15,030 nucleotides of DNA. It comes from JALRLA01 sp046047755 (GTDB taxonomy: Bacteria; Bacteroidota; Bacteroidia; NS11-12g; UBA955). Positions 1 to 7,747 of the stretch are shown piece by piece. The stretch covers positions 1 through 15,030 of the forward strand of contig JBJOHK010000009.1 of NCBI GenBank assembly GCA_046047755.1, read 5' to 3'. Each line of letters starts with the position of its first letter. The stretch's first letter is position 1. A program made the translations under genes and the position numbers. A model generated the notes under the pieces. The model searched no databases. It was not told the origin of the DNA and was given only the letters and a program-made list of their open reading frames with translations.

Positions 1-1
1 G

Positions 2-1648
2 CTCCGAGAATTTCTCATCGAAACCATTCTTCAAAATGGAGGTCATTTTGCCGCCAATTTAGGCGTTGTTGAATTGACGGTAGCCTTGCACCACGTCTTG
101 GATTTCACCAAAGACAAACTAGTATTTGATGTAGGCCACCAAAGCTACGCCCACAAGGTACTCAGTGGCCGACGCGATCAATTGTCTAACATTCGCAGCT
201 ACCAGGGCTTGTCGGGTTTCCCCAACCGAAACGAAAGTGAATTTGATCATTTTGGAACAGGGCATTCCTCTACGGCCTTGTCAGCCATTATGGGCATGGC
301 GCATTCGGCTCATTTGCAAGGAAAAAAGGCCAAATATGTGGCCGTCGTAGGTGACGGAGCCTTCACAGGAGGGATGATGTACGAAGCCTTGAACAATTTG
401 CTTCAGTGCCCCAGCCCTGTTTGGCTAATATTGAATGACAACCAAATGGGCATCGACCCCAATACGGGTGCCTTGAATCAGCATTTATGCGACCAAGACG
501 GAACCATTGCTCAATGGTGCCAGTGGTTTCATTTGGAATACAGCGGGCCCATTGACGGCCACTCCATTCCAGAGCTGCTTCAATCATTTCAAGACAATGG
601 CCAACCCAAGCACCGTTTGATTCACATTAAAACGACCAAAGGAAAAGGATATGCACCCGCCGAAAAAGAACAAACCCGCTGGCACGCTACTTCCAAATTT
701 GTTAAAATTGATCCGCAGCAGACCAAACGACCCAAAACCAAGTGGCAAGATTTGTTTGGAACGGTACTGTTACAAGAAGCCGAACGGCACCCTGATTTGG
801 TCGGTATCAGCCCTGCTATGCCCACTTCATGTGGCATGGCCCCTGCCTTCCAACAATACCCCCATCGCTTTTGGGATACAGGCATCGCTGAACAGCATTC
901 CGTCACCTTTGCAGCAGGCCTATCGGCGGCTGGAAGTCGGGTGGTATTGAATATATACTCTACGTTTCTTCAGCGAGCCATGGACCAGTGGGTGCACGAT
1001 GTGGCCTTGCAAAATTTGGGCATTACCCTCTGCATAGACAGAGCGGGCTTAGTAGGAGAAGACGGGCCTACCCATCACGGAATGTTCGATCTCAATTGGC
1101 TATTGCCCATTCCAAACCTTTGCCTGTCAACACCAGGTAGCGCACAAGAGTTGCAACAAGCCATGCGCAGTAGCTTGGAACACAAATGGCTATGCGCCAT
1201 TCGCTACCCTAGAGGCGAAGCTCAGCATGACCAGTTCGAAGATTTGCCCGGCAAAACACAATTTGACCCTATCCTTCTCCATACAGGAAAGAAAGTAGCC
1301 ATATTGAGTTGTGGACCTTTGAGTTACGAACTACAAGAACTCCTTCAAGCGCAAAAATCACCCATTGCACTTTACCATTTCCCTTGGATTCGTCACCAAA
1401 AAGGGCTCATCCCCGCTCCACCTGAATTATCAGAATTCGAGCACGTTTTTACCGTTGAGGATGGAGCCATCATCGGCGGATGGGGTCACAGCCTTCGCTC
1501 GATTTCAGCCCAAGCCCAGCAGCTTTGGAAACATTTTGGCATTGGAGATCAGTTTGTGACTCACGGCAGCATCTCCCAACTTCGCGAAACCTGCGATTTA
1601 AGTCCAGAACAAATTCTAAAAGAGGCCATTAAGCACCTTTCTGAATAG
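2..1648 (+). CDS. dxs: 1-deoxy-D-xylulose-5-phosphate synthase, 5' end missing
   Basis: DXS condenses pyruvate and glyceraldehyde 3-phosphate, using thiamine diphosphate, as the first step of the MEP isoprenoid pathway. The frame is open from base 2, so the true start lies left of the window; 548 residues are visible and about 35 N-terminal ones are probably missing. Visible landmarks, numbered from base 2, are the active-site His in GGHFAANLG (15), GHQSYAH (45-51), the thiamine-binding GDGAFTGG (117) to NDN (145-147) pair, the catalytic Glu in GIAEQH (297), YSTFLQR, DRAG, THHG and RYPRG. The C-terminal transketolase domain is complete. The linker between GALNQHL and GPIDGH is only 19 residues, about 35 shorter than I recall for the E. 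coli enzyme. The last 20 bases overlap the convergent amidotransferase gene. Confidence 0.95.
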   Translation, partial: LREFLIETILQNGGHFAANLGVVELTVALHHVLDFTKDKLVFDVGHQSYAHKVLSGRRDQLSNIRSYQGLSGFPNRNESEFDHFGTGHSSTALSAIMGMAHSAHLQGKKAKYVAVVGDGAFTGGMMYEALNNLLQCPSPVWLILNDNQMGIDPNTGALNQHLCDQDGTIAQWCQWFHLEYSGPIDGHSIPELLQSFQDNGQPKHRLIHIKTTKGKGYAPAEKEQTRWHATSKFVKIDPQQTKRPKTKWQDLFGTVLLQEAERHPDLVGISPAMPTSCGMAPAFQQYPHRFWDTGIAEQHSVTFAAGLSAAGSRVVLNIYSTFLQRAMDQWVHDVALQNLGITLCIDRAGLVGEDGPTHHGMFDLNWLLPIPNLCLSTPGSAQELQQAMRSSLEHKWLCAIRYPRGEAQHDQFEDLPGKTQFDPILLHTGKKVAILSCGPLSYELQELLQAQKSPIALYHFPWIRHQKGLIPAPPELSEFEHVFTVEDGAIIGGWGHSLRSISAQAQQLWKHFGIGDQFVTHGSISQLRETCDLSPEQILKEAIKHLSE

Positions 1649-2207
1649 TATTTACCCAATTTTGGATCAATACTTGACCCGCTGGAGTAAGGATACTTTC
1701 AGGGTGAAACTGAACCCCGTAATGCACAAGAGAGCCCGTATTCCATTCAATGGCCATGCATTCTCCTTCTTTGGTTTCAGCCAAGCTCTTGGCTTGAGAT
1801 TGCGATAGAGATTGTAGGACTAAAGAGTGGTATCGCCCCACCTGCATAGGCGCTTTAATGGAAGCAAAAATGGGACCTTCGAAATGTTCCAAGAAACTGG
1901 GCTTCCCGTGCATAGGAACCTCAGCATGAACCAACTCTGCCCCAGCCAACTCACCCATAGCTTGCATACCCAAGCAAATACCCAACAGCGGCTTTGTTTG
2001 AGATGCTTTTTTCATGAAAGGCAATAAATCACCCGAACTTGAGGGGGTTCCTGGGCCTGGCCCAATGATCAATGCATCGTAACGATCGAGTAGAACTTCG
2101 TCCAATTCCAAATGAGTCTTGACTTCGACATTTGACCCTGTTGCCTGCAAAGCATGCACTATATTGAAAGAAAAGGAGTCAAAATTGTCGACAAATAGCA
2201 GATTCAC
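1629..2207 (-). CDS. pabA: Aminodeoxychorismate/anthranilate synthase glutaminase subunit (PabA/TrpG)
   Basis: This class I glutamine amidotransferase of 192 residues should supply ammonia from glutamine to a chorismate-using partner, for folate (with PabB) or tryptophan (with TrpE). It begins with the family signature VDNFDSF, has the oxyanion loop GPGPGTP (49-55), the nucleophile Cys78 in GICLGMQ, and the His168/Glu170 pair in VQFHPES. The position after CLG is Met, where His is common in TrpG. The start is GTG; its last two bases are the first two of the tsaB TGA stop (2206-2204), so translation is probably coupled. No synthase large subunit or other trp gene is in the window. The solitary position favours PabA or a dual-use subunit, but that is inference. 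The 3' end overlaps dxs by 20 bases on the opposite strand. Confidence 0.9.
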   Translation of the reverse strand: MNLLFVDNFDSFSFNIVHALQATGSNVEVKTHLELDEVLLDRYDALIIGPGPGTPSSSGDLLPFMKKASQTKPLLGICLGMQAMGELAGAELVHAEVPMHGKPSFLEHFEGPIFASIKAPMQVGRYHSLVLQSLSQSQAKSLAETKEGECMAIEWNTGSLVHYGVQFHPESILTPAGQVLIQNWVNTIQKGA

Positions 2208-2884
2208 AGGCGGTATTTTTTATTGACCCCAGGTTGAAATCCTTTTACATAATTGGGCTCAAAGTAGGCCACATCGGCAAAAGTTTGATGAGCAAATTTA
2301 TCTAAGGCCTCACTGAGCAAGACCCTCGCTGTCAATTCTCTTTCGACCTGGGCATAGGAATCCGACACTTTGAATGCGCCATTCCCCACTGCCCAAATAC
2401 GAGTTCCCACTGAGGGAAGTGGCTCCTCATCCAATACATAGGGACGAAGCTCTGTAATACGATCAGGAAACGCCAAGGATAAGGCATATACTTCTGAGCG
2501 CCTGGCATCCATCATAGCCCAGATGGCGGAACCTTGATTCCAATCAGTCCCTAATTCTTGAACAGCGGCCTGAGCCAAAGCTTTTAAACCCGAGACGCCA
2601 ATCAAAGGAATCTTCCAGGCATAAGCCAACGATTTGGCTAGGCTACTTCCAATGCGAAGTCCTGTATAAGAACCGGGACCCTCATTCACCGCAATACCGA
2701 CCACCGAAAACTCCAATTCCCCTGCTTGGGCCACGGCTTGTTCTACTAATAAGGGCAACTGCTCCGAATGACTCTGCTGAACCCGGTAAACCGATTCCCA
2801 AATGAGGGCTTTGCTATCGACACAAGCCAGGGCTACCGAGGGAAATTCAGCCGAAGACTCTATCAACAACAGGGCCGATTTCAT
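2204..2884 (-). CDS. tsaB: tRNA threonylcarbamoyladenosine synthesis protein TsaB
   Basis: TsaB is the inactive partner that, with TsaD and TsaE, transfers the threonylcarbamoyl group to A37 of ANN-decoding tRNAs in the cytoplasm. The 226-residue protein shows the ASKHA-fold features of the family: an N-terminal strand ending in IESS, the conserved loop EGPGSYTGLRIG (68-79), MMDARRSEVY in the middle, and EPNYVK near the C-terminus. The length is normal. The ATG start overlaps the TGA stop of the LON-domain gene as ATGA, and the stop overlaps the GTG start of the amidotransferase gene. The three genes therefore look like one translationally coupled operon. Confidence 0.93.
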   Translation of the reverse strand: MKSALLLIESSAEFPSVALACVDSKALIWESVYRVQQSHSEQLPLLVEQAVAQAGELEFSVVGIAVNEGPGSYTGLRIGSSLAKSLAYAWKIPLIGVSGLKALAQAAVQELGTDWNQGSAIWAMMDARRSEVYALSLAFPDRITELRPYVLDEEPLPSVGTRIWAVGNGAFKVSDSYAQVERELTARVLLSEALDKFAHQTFADVAYFEPNYVKGFQPGVNKKYRL

Positions 2885-3504
2885 AGAACACTCAAACGTT
2901 TGGCATGGCCATTCAAATGGACCAAATTTTTCATGTTTTCTACCTGTTCTAAGGTATACAGGAGATTTTTCAAATGGTTCAACGCATACAGCTGACGCTC
3001 CGAAACGGAAGTTAAGGCTGCCATTTCGTATTCATGCTTGAGGTCCATTCCGCACTTGTGAACCCAGTCCAAATAGGAACCTAATTTATCGGGCACACGC
3101 TTGCCAACCTGTGAAAGTTCGTAAATCTGTACGAGTAAATCCTTCAAGCGAAGATGGAGTTCCTTGTCTTCATCGTCCACGAATGACAATGTTTCAACCT
3201 TTGCTTGATCGTACTTATCAATGGCTGTTGCGGGGACCACTTCGGTCAATGCCACACGTTCTGTGCAGCGACAAGTGATGTCCAGACTTCCATCTTCATA
3301 CACCTGATCAACAGAAATCAACTCGGCTTTGGCCGCTAGGGATTGGATTTCCCTTTCCAAACTACAGGCAACAACAAAGGGGCAATCAACGGCTTGAACA
3401 TGCTCCAGCATCGCCTTATACCGCGGCTCAAAAATGTGCAAACGAAATGCTTCATTTTCGAACAGAACCAATGGCAAGGGAAACAAGGGCAGCAGGGATT
3501 GCAC
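2881..3504 (-). CDS. LON substrate-binding-domain protein
   Basis: This 207-residue cytoplasmic protein resembles the N-terminal domain of Lon protease (PF02190) without the ATPase or peptidase parts. The N-terminus carries the typical PLFPLPLVLFENE segment followed by HIFEPRYKAML (about 24-33). The C-terminal third is helical, with the run SERQLYALNHLKNLL typical of the Bacteroidota stand-alone form. Such proteins are thought to bind substrates or partners, but their role is unknown. The start is GTG: the codon three triplets upstream is TAA (3516-3514), inside the promoter box, so no longer form is possible, and the next Met is about 30 residues in. It is the first gene of the operon with tsaB and the amidotransferase. 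Confidence 0.85.
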   Translation of the reverse strand: MQSLLPLFPLPLVLFENEAFRLHIFEPRYKAMLEHVQAVDCPFVVACSLEREIQSLAAKAELISVDQVYEDGSLDITCRCTERVALTEVVPATAIDKYDQAKVETLSFVDDEDKELHLRLKDLLVQIYELSQVGKRVPDKLGSYLDWVHKCGMDLKHEYEMAALTSVSERQLYALNHLKNLLYTLEQVENMKNLVHLNGHAKRLSVL

Positions 3505-3508
3505 CTTG

Positions 3509-3516
3509 CAAATTTA
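3509..3516 (-). promoter_or_regulatory. Promoter -7 box of the LON-domain/tsaB/pabA operon
   Basis: Read on the minus strand this is TAAATTTG, a match to the Bacteroidota -7 consensus TAnnTTTG, followed by CA. Only four bases separate it from the GTG start at 3504, so the transcript would begin at or near the start codon. I see no good TTG -33 element at the usual spacing. Confidence 0.6.
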
Positions 3517-3561
3517 TAGCGATTCAGGCAATGAAGCACGAAGCCCAATGCCATAGCGATT
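3516..3561. repeat. 9-base direct repeat between two divergent genes
   Basis: ATAGCGATT occurs at 3516-3524 and again at 3553-3561, 37 bases apart start to start. CAATG also occurs twice inside the interval (3529-3533 and 3546-3550). Each long copy abuts or lies just upstream of one of the two divergent -7 boxes. It could be a shared operator; no regulator is identified. Confidence 0.4.
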
Positions 3562-3564
3562 GCT

Positions 3565-3572
3565 TACATTTG
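3565..3572 (+). promoter_or_regulatory. Promoter -7 box of the thiolase gene
   Basis: TACATTTG matches TAnnTTTG and is followed by CA. It ends four bases before the ATG at 3577, the same distance as its divergent partner, which predicts a leaderless transcript. No convincing -33 TTG lies at the usual distance. Confidence 0.6.
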
Positions 3573-3576
3573 CAAT

Positions 3577-4761
3577 ATGGCCAATCGCGAAGTATACATA
3601 GTGGGCGCCAAGCGCACCCCCCTAGGCAGTTTCAATGGATCACTTGCTACCGTACCTGCTCCACAATTGGGAGCTGTCGCCATCCAAGCGGCTCTCTCAC
3701 AAGCCGGCATCGACCCCAATTCGGTTCAAGAAGTGTATATGGGAAGTGTATTACAGGCCGGATTAGGCCAAGCACCTGCTCGTCAGGCCGCAAAATTCGC
3801 CGGCATTGGTGACCATGTACCCGCAACCACAGTAAACAAAGTATGCGCTTCAGGCATGAAAGCCGTTGCTCTAGCTGCCCAAGGCATTTTATTGGGCCAT
3901 ACCGACATTGCTGTGGCCGGTGGAATGGAAAACATGAGTTTGGTTCCCCATTATTTGCCGCAGTCTCGCACCGGCACAAAATACGGGGAGATTCGCATGC
4001 AAGATGGTTTGCAGCTAGATGGCCTGACTGACGTTTACAATCAAGTAGCGATGGGCAATTGTGCCGACACCTGCGCTAGCGAATACGGATTTACACGTGA
4101 AGACCAAGATGCCTACGCCATTAGCAGCTACAAACGCTCTGCTCAAGCGTGGGCCGAAGGAAAATTCCAAGCAGAAATAGCCCCAGTTACCATCAAAACA
4201 CGCAAAGGCGAAGTTCTTTTCAGCGAAGACGAGGAATACAAGAATGTCATATTCGATAAAATCCCAGGTCTGCGTCCTGCCTTTACAAAAGAAGGAACTG
4301 TAACAGCGGCCAATGCGAGCACCATGAATGACGGCGCCGCGGCCCTCGTGTTGGTTAGCGGAGAGAAATTGGCTGAACTTGGGTTGACTCCATTGGCTAA
4401 GCTGAGCGGTTTTGCCGATGCCGAACAAGCTCCCGAATGGTTTACCACCACTCCTTCTAAGGCCATGCCCTTGGCTGCTCAGCGCGCAGGCATCAGCCTG
4501 AATGAAATAGATTACTTCGAATTCAATGAGGCCTTCTCTGTTGTGGCTTTGGCCAATAATAAAATCCTAGGTCTTGATGCAGAAAAAGTGAATGTAAACG
4601 GAGGTGCTGTTTCCTTGGGGCATCCCTTGGGAGCATCTGGGGCACGAATTTTGGTAACACTGATTCAGGTATTGAAACAGAATCAGGGCCAATACGGCGG
4701 TGCCGCCATCTGCAACGGAGGCGGTGGCGCTAGCGCCATGGTCATCGAAAATTGCGCATGA
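3577..4761 (+). CDS. Acetyl-CoA C-acetyltransferase (thiolase)
   Basis: Thiolases condense two acetyl-CoA to acetoacetyl-CoA, or cleave 3-ketoacyl-CoA in fatty-acid breakdown. The 394-residue length is that of the biosynthetic/degradative tetrameric family. All catalytic residues are present: Cys90 in NKVCASGMKA, His349 in SLGHPLGASGAR and Cys379 in ICNGGGG, plus the NEAF motif. The N-terminus MANREVYIVGAKRTP fits the family exactly, so the ATG start is secure. Direction and chain-length preference cannot be read from sequence; no acyl-CoA dehydrogenase or hydratase is adjacent. The stop overlaps the next gene's start as ATGA, so the two are co-transcribed. Confidence 0.93.
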   Translation: MANREVYIVGAKRTPLGSFNGSLATVPAPQLGAVAIQAALSQAGIDPNSVQEVYMGSVLQAGLGQAPARQAAKFAGIGDHVPATTVNKVCASGMKAVALAAQGILLGHTDIAVAGGMENMSLVPHYLPQSRTGTKYGEIRMQDGLQLDGLTDVYNQVAMGNCADTCASEYGFTREDQDAYAISSYKRSAQAWAEGKFQAEIAPVTIKTRKGEVLFSEDEEYKNVIFDKIPGLRPAFTKEGTVTAANASTMNDGAAALVLVSGEKLAELGLTPLAKLSGFADAEQAPEWFTTTPSKAMPLAAQRAGISLNEIDYFEFNEAFSVVALANNKILGLDAEKVNVNGGAVSLGHPLGASGARILVTLIQVLKQNQGQYGGAAICNGGGGASAMVIENCA

Positions 4762-5672
4762 GAATAAGCACCGTCATTGCCGGCTTCCTTATGGGGTTCA
4801 TTCCCATGGGAACAAAGGCTCAACAAACACCTGAACAAACACAGCGTTCCATCTTAGCCTTGGAAGGGGCTTGGCTTTGGGCCGATACAGACTCTGCTCG
4901 ATTGGCCTCCGCCCAACAAGCCCAAACCTACCTTATGGAAGGCCTCGGTCATAAAAATGCCTGGGACTTTGATTTTGATTCTCTTCGAACCAGTACGATT
5001 GCCATAGCTAGCCATCCCAAGGCCCCATTTCGGGTCTTCACATGGAATGCGGTTCTGATTGATAAGCGATTTGTTCATTTCGGGATCGTGCAATACAAAA
5101 AGGGCAGCGAACTATACAATTTCCCCTTGTTTGACAGCGCTCAAGCGCTTCCAGAAGCTTGGGATGACAGCGAGTTGAGCCCCCTTGAATGGATTGGGGC
5201 CCTGTATTATCAACTAGTACCCTTGACAAAAAACGACTGCATGGTTCTCGGGTTTGATGGCCACAACATCCAATCCAATCGCTCCATTGTTGATGTCATT
5301 CATTTTGAAACCGGTGAAAACGGCACAGATTTGAGTTTTGGCAAAGCGCTGTTCCGTGAAAGTTTAGAAGACCCCTCAAGGTCTACCCGAATGGTGTTTG
5401 AATACCATAAATCAGCGCGAATGTTGCTCAGGTTTGAAGAATCAGAACAATGGCTGGTGGTCGACAATTTAGGTTCACCCATAGAAGGTGGCAACAACAA
5501 TCCCTATTTGCAGTTTCCCACTGGAGACTACTCGGCCTACAAAGAGCAAAAAGGAGGCTCTTGGGTTCGTTTTGACCTAGAAACCTTACGTTTCATCAAA
5601 GACAAAGAAGTTGAAAACGATCCCGAAAACTTGGAGCTGCCTCAGCCCGAAGCTGATGAAGACCAAGATTAG
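4758..5672 (+). CDS. Exported protein of unknown function
   Basis: The 304-residue protein has an N-terminal signal peptide: basic MR, a hydrophobic stretch, then TKA before QQ as the likely signal peptidase I site near residue 22. There is no lipobox Cys. The mature part contains aromatic and charged strands, including FRVFTWN and VHFGIVQYKKG, a pattern I associate with conserved uncharacterised Bacteroidota exported proteins. The C-terminus is acidic (PEADEDQD). No transmembrane segment is seen after the signal. I chose the ATG overlapping the thiolase stop by four bases; a TTG six bases upstream would add two residues. Coupling to a cytoplasmic thiolase has no obvious functional reason. 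Its stop TAG overlaps the convergent menF stop. Confidence 0.75.
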   Translation: MRISTVIAGFLMGFIPMGTKAQQTPEQTQRSILALEGAWLWADTDSARLASAQQAQTYLMEGLGHKNAWDFDFDSLRTSTIAIASHPKAPFRVFTWNAVLIDKRFVHFGIVQYKKGSELYNFPLFDSAQALPEAWDDSELSPLEWIGALYYQLVPLTKNDCMVLGFDGHNIQSNRSIVDVIHFETGENGTDLSFGKALFRESLEDPSRSTRMVFEYHKSARMLLRFEESEQWLVVDNLGSPIEGGNNNPYLQFPTGDYSAYKEQKGGSWVRFDLETLRFIKDKEVENDPENLELPQPEADEDQD

Positions 5673-6655
5673 ATTCCTAGGCTTTCCATTTTAAACTGGG
5701 TTTCCTCCCATTCCTTTCGGGCATCGCTGCCTTTATTGACTCCAGCTCCTGCATAAAGCCAGGTACCCTTTTGAGACAATCGAGCACAGCGCAATTGCAC
5801 CCAGGCTTGCAAGCTTTGATCCTTCCAAGCGCCCAAAACCCCCGAATAAGCACCGCGTTCAAATGAAATGCTGTTCTCCAGAGCTTGCAAGGCTTCGGCC
5901 TGAGGGTATCCCGCAACTGCTGGTGTTGGATTCAAGGCCTCTAACAATTCCGGTAAACGAGATTGCGCAATGGCAAATCGGTACTCGCAACGCAAGTGCC
6001 GCAAATCTCCATAATGCGCTTCTTGCAAGGCATCTACTTGAAAATCTAGATGCAAACGATTCAATATTTCTTCAATGAATCGACCGGTTACCGATTGTTC
6101 AAGCTGTTCTTTACTGGACCAATGTTCGCCAGCTTTCAATGTTCCGGCCATGGCCAAGATACGACCCTCGCCGTTTTCCCATTGCAGCAAATGCTCAGGC
6201 GTTGAGCCCATCCACAGGCCTAATTCAGGCTGATAATAAGCAAAGCCCATTGCTTGTTCATGTCGAGCTCTCATGGCAGTCCAGAGCTGCTGCATTGTGC
6301 GATTCAACGGCTCTTGAGTCTCGGCACATCTGGCCAAAACCAATTTTTCGAAATTACCTTGAGAAATGCCACGCTTGACCCATTCCACTTGCTCTGAAAA
6401 AAAGGCAAAATCGGCGCATTCTGTGGGCGTCCAATTCAATTCCTCTCTTTGCTTCTCCAGCCAGGTCCAAGGCTCCTGATCAGAAGAAGACGAGCTCAAT
6501 ACGTGCAGTTCGTTGGATCCAAACGAAGAAACAAACAGAGCCTCCTGCTCTTGCAACAAAGTTGCCCAGTTCATGGGTCGCGTTAGGCCTTTTCGAATCA
6601 GAGGCTCAGGCCTGTTCGGCCACTGCATCACGTACAAACTCTCTGATTCCGGCAT
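5669..6655 (-). CDS. menF: Isochorismate synthase
   Basis: This enzyme isomerises chorismate to isochorismate, the entry step to menaquinone. The 328-residue protein contains the chorismate-binding fold: EKLVLAR with the likely base Lys104, GSTPEHLL (150-157), AGTLKAG, the KEQLEQ segment with the likely acid Glu186, HLRCEYRF (220-227), TPAVAGYP (244-251), ERGAYSG (266-272) and YAGAGVNKGSD with EWEETQFK at the end. TPAVAG is the isochorismate-synthase version of a site that reads differently in anthranilate and aminodeoxychorismate synthases. I start at the ATG; an in-frame TTG at 6670 would add five residues. No other men gene is adjacent. A salicylate or siderophore role is possible, but menaquinone is more likely in this phylum. 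Confidence 0.87.
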   Translation of the reverse strand: MPESESLYVMQWPNRPEPLIRKGLTRPMNWATLLQEQEALFVSSFGSNELHVLSSSSSDQEPWTWLEKQREELNWTPTECADFAFFSEQVEWVKRGISQGNFEKLVLARCAETQEPLNRTMQQLWTAMRARHEQAMGFAYYQPELGLWMGSTPEHLLQWENGEGRILAMAGTLKAGEHWSSKEQLEQSVTGRFIEEILNRLHLDFQVDALQEAHYGDLRHLRCEYRFAIAQSRLPELLEALNPTPAVAGYPQAEALQALENSISFERGAYSGVLGAWKDQSLQAWVQLRCARLSQKGTWLYAGAGVNKGSDARKEWEETQFKMESLGI

Positions 6656-6694
6656 GGTTCTATCAAGCAAGCCCTAGGGCATGGGGGAAAGCCT

Positions 6695-6702
6695 TACCTT
6701 TG
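6695..6702 (+). promoter_or_regulatory. Promoter -7 box of the phosphatase/ferredoxin genes
   Basis: TACCTTTG matches TAnnTTTG and lies 36 bases before the ATG at 6739. No clear -33 TTG is seen. It falls between menF (minus) and the phosphatase gene (plus). Confidence 0.5.
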
Positions 6703-6738
6703 TAGGGGGCTTTTCCTGAACAAAATTCCCATCCCGAG

Positions 6739-7365
6739 ATGACAAAAACAATTTATTTAATTCGTCACGGCCAAACCGATTACAACCGTTTGGGCATTGT
6801 TCAGGGGTCAGGGGTCGATACACATTTGAACGAAACAGGTAGAAAACAGGCCAATTGTTTTTACGAGGCCTATCGCCACATTCCATTTCAACGAATTTTC
6901 ACCACTGAACTGCTCCGCACCAAACAATCGATAGAGCCCTTTGCTGATCAGACCGACATTCCCATTGAGCCTATTCCAGAATTGAATGAAATCAACTGGG
7001 GATATTTAGAGGGTAAGACCCCTACCAAAAAGGACAAAGCCTTGTTTTTGGACACCATAGAACGCTGGGCAGCCGGTCAATTGGACCACGCTATTGCCGG
7101 CGGGGAAACACCCTTAGAAATGTTTGAACGTCAAAAAAAAGGGTTAGAGAGAATTCTTGAGACCCCTGAAAGTCCAGTTTTGGTTTGCATGCACGGTCGA
7201 GCCATGCGATCCTTTCTGTGCCTTTTGACCGGAACCGCGCTTAAGGACATGGACCAGTTTGACCATGGCAATCTCTGTTTGTACGTTTTGGAACTGGCCC
7301 CCGGTGATAGCCATTTTCGTCTCGTAAAGGAGAACGATCAAAGCCACCTGAGAACAATTGACTAA
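6739..7365 (+). CDS. Histidine phosphatase family protein
   Basis: This is a 208-residue member of the phosphoglycerate-mutase-like (histidine phosphatase) superfamily. It has the phosphohistidine motif LIRHGQTDYN with His10, Arg60 after TTELL, Glu84 in ELNEINWG, and the second His152 in CMHGRAMR. The conserved positions suggest an active phosphatase. The substrate cannot be told from sequence; relatives act on sugar phosphates, alpha-ribazole phosphate and others, and no cobalamin gene is nearby. The stop is followed one base later by the ferredoxin start, so the two share a transcript. Confidence 0.87.
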   Translation: MTKTIYLIRHGQTDYNRLGIVQGSGVDTHLNETGRKQANCFYEAYRHIPFQRIFTTELLRTKQSIEPFADQTDIPIEPIPELNEINWGYLEGKTPTKKDKALFLDTIERWAAGQLDHAIAGGETPLEMFERQKKGLERILETPESPVLVCMHGRAMRSFLCLLTGTALKDMDQFDHGNLCLYVLELAPGDSHFRLVKENDQSHLRTID

Positions 7366-7366
7366 G

Positions 7367-7693
7367 ATGGAAAACCTGATCACGATCCGCATCATCGACC
7401 GCAACGGCGTCGAACATAGCATTCAAGCCCCTACAGACATGAATCTGAATTTGATGGAGCTTGCAAAAATGGAAGGTCACGGCGTGAAAGGGGAATGCGG
7501 TGGCATGGCCCTTTGCGCTACCTGCCAGGTATACATCGAATCTGATCATGCCTTACCCGAACAGAGTGATGCAGAATTGGATATGCTAGACCAAGCCTTT
7601 TTCGTGCAAGACAATTCTCGCCTCGGATGTCAACTGTACTTACGGCCAGAGCTCGATGGATTGAAAGTACGCATTGCCCCCGAACAGGATTGA
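7367..7693 (+). CDS. [2Fe-2S] ferredoxin
   Basis: The 108-residue protein has a complete set of cluster ligands: Cys44, Cys50 and Cys53 in ECGGMALCATC, and Cys88 in LGCQL. The C-x5-C-x2-C spacing is that of the adrenodoxin/Isc type rather than the plant type (C-x4-C-x2-C). It is a soluble one-electron carrier, but no reductase or partner is adjacent. The ATG lies one base after the phosphatase stop; a TTG nine bases upstream is an unlikely start. An operon with a phosphatase gives no clear hint of its electron acceptor. Confidence 0.9.
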   Translation: MENLITIRIIDRNGVEHSIQAPTDMNLNLMELAKMEGHGVKGECGGMALCATCQVYIESDHALPEQSDAELDMLDQAFFVQDNSRLGCQLYLRPELDGLKVRIAPEQD

Positions 7694-7747
7694 TTTCTTC
7701 CTAGGTTTTGGACAGCCTAGAACTCAGTTGATATTTTCCAAAATTTC

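Noticed and set aside
3621..7705. Several CCTAGG palindromes (3621, 4566, 5676, 7700)
   Set aside because: Four copies are about what chance gives in 15 kb, and they fall both inside and outside genes without regular placement.
7700..7721. Small inverted repeat after the ferredoxin gene (CTAGG with CCTAG)
   Set aside because: A five-base stem with a ten-base loop and no T run is too weak for a terminator.
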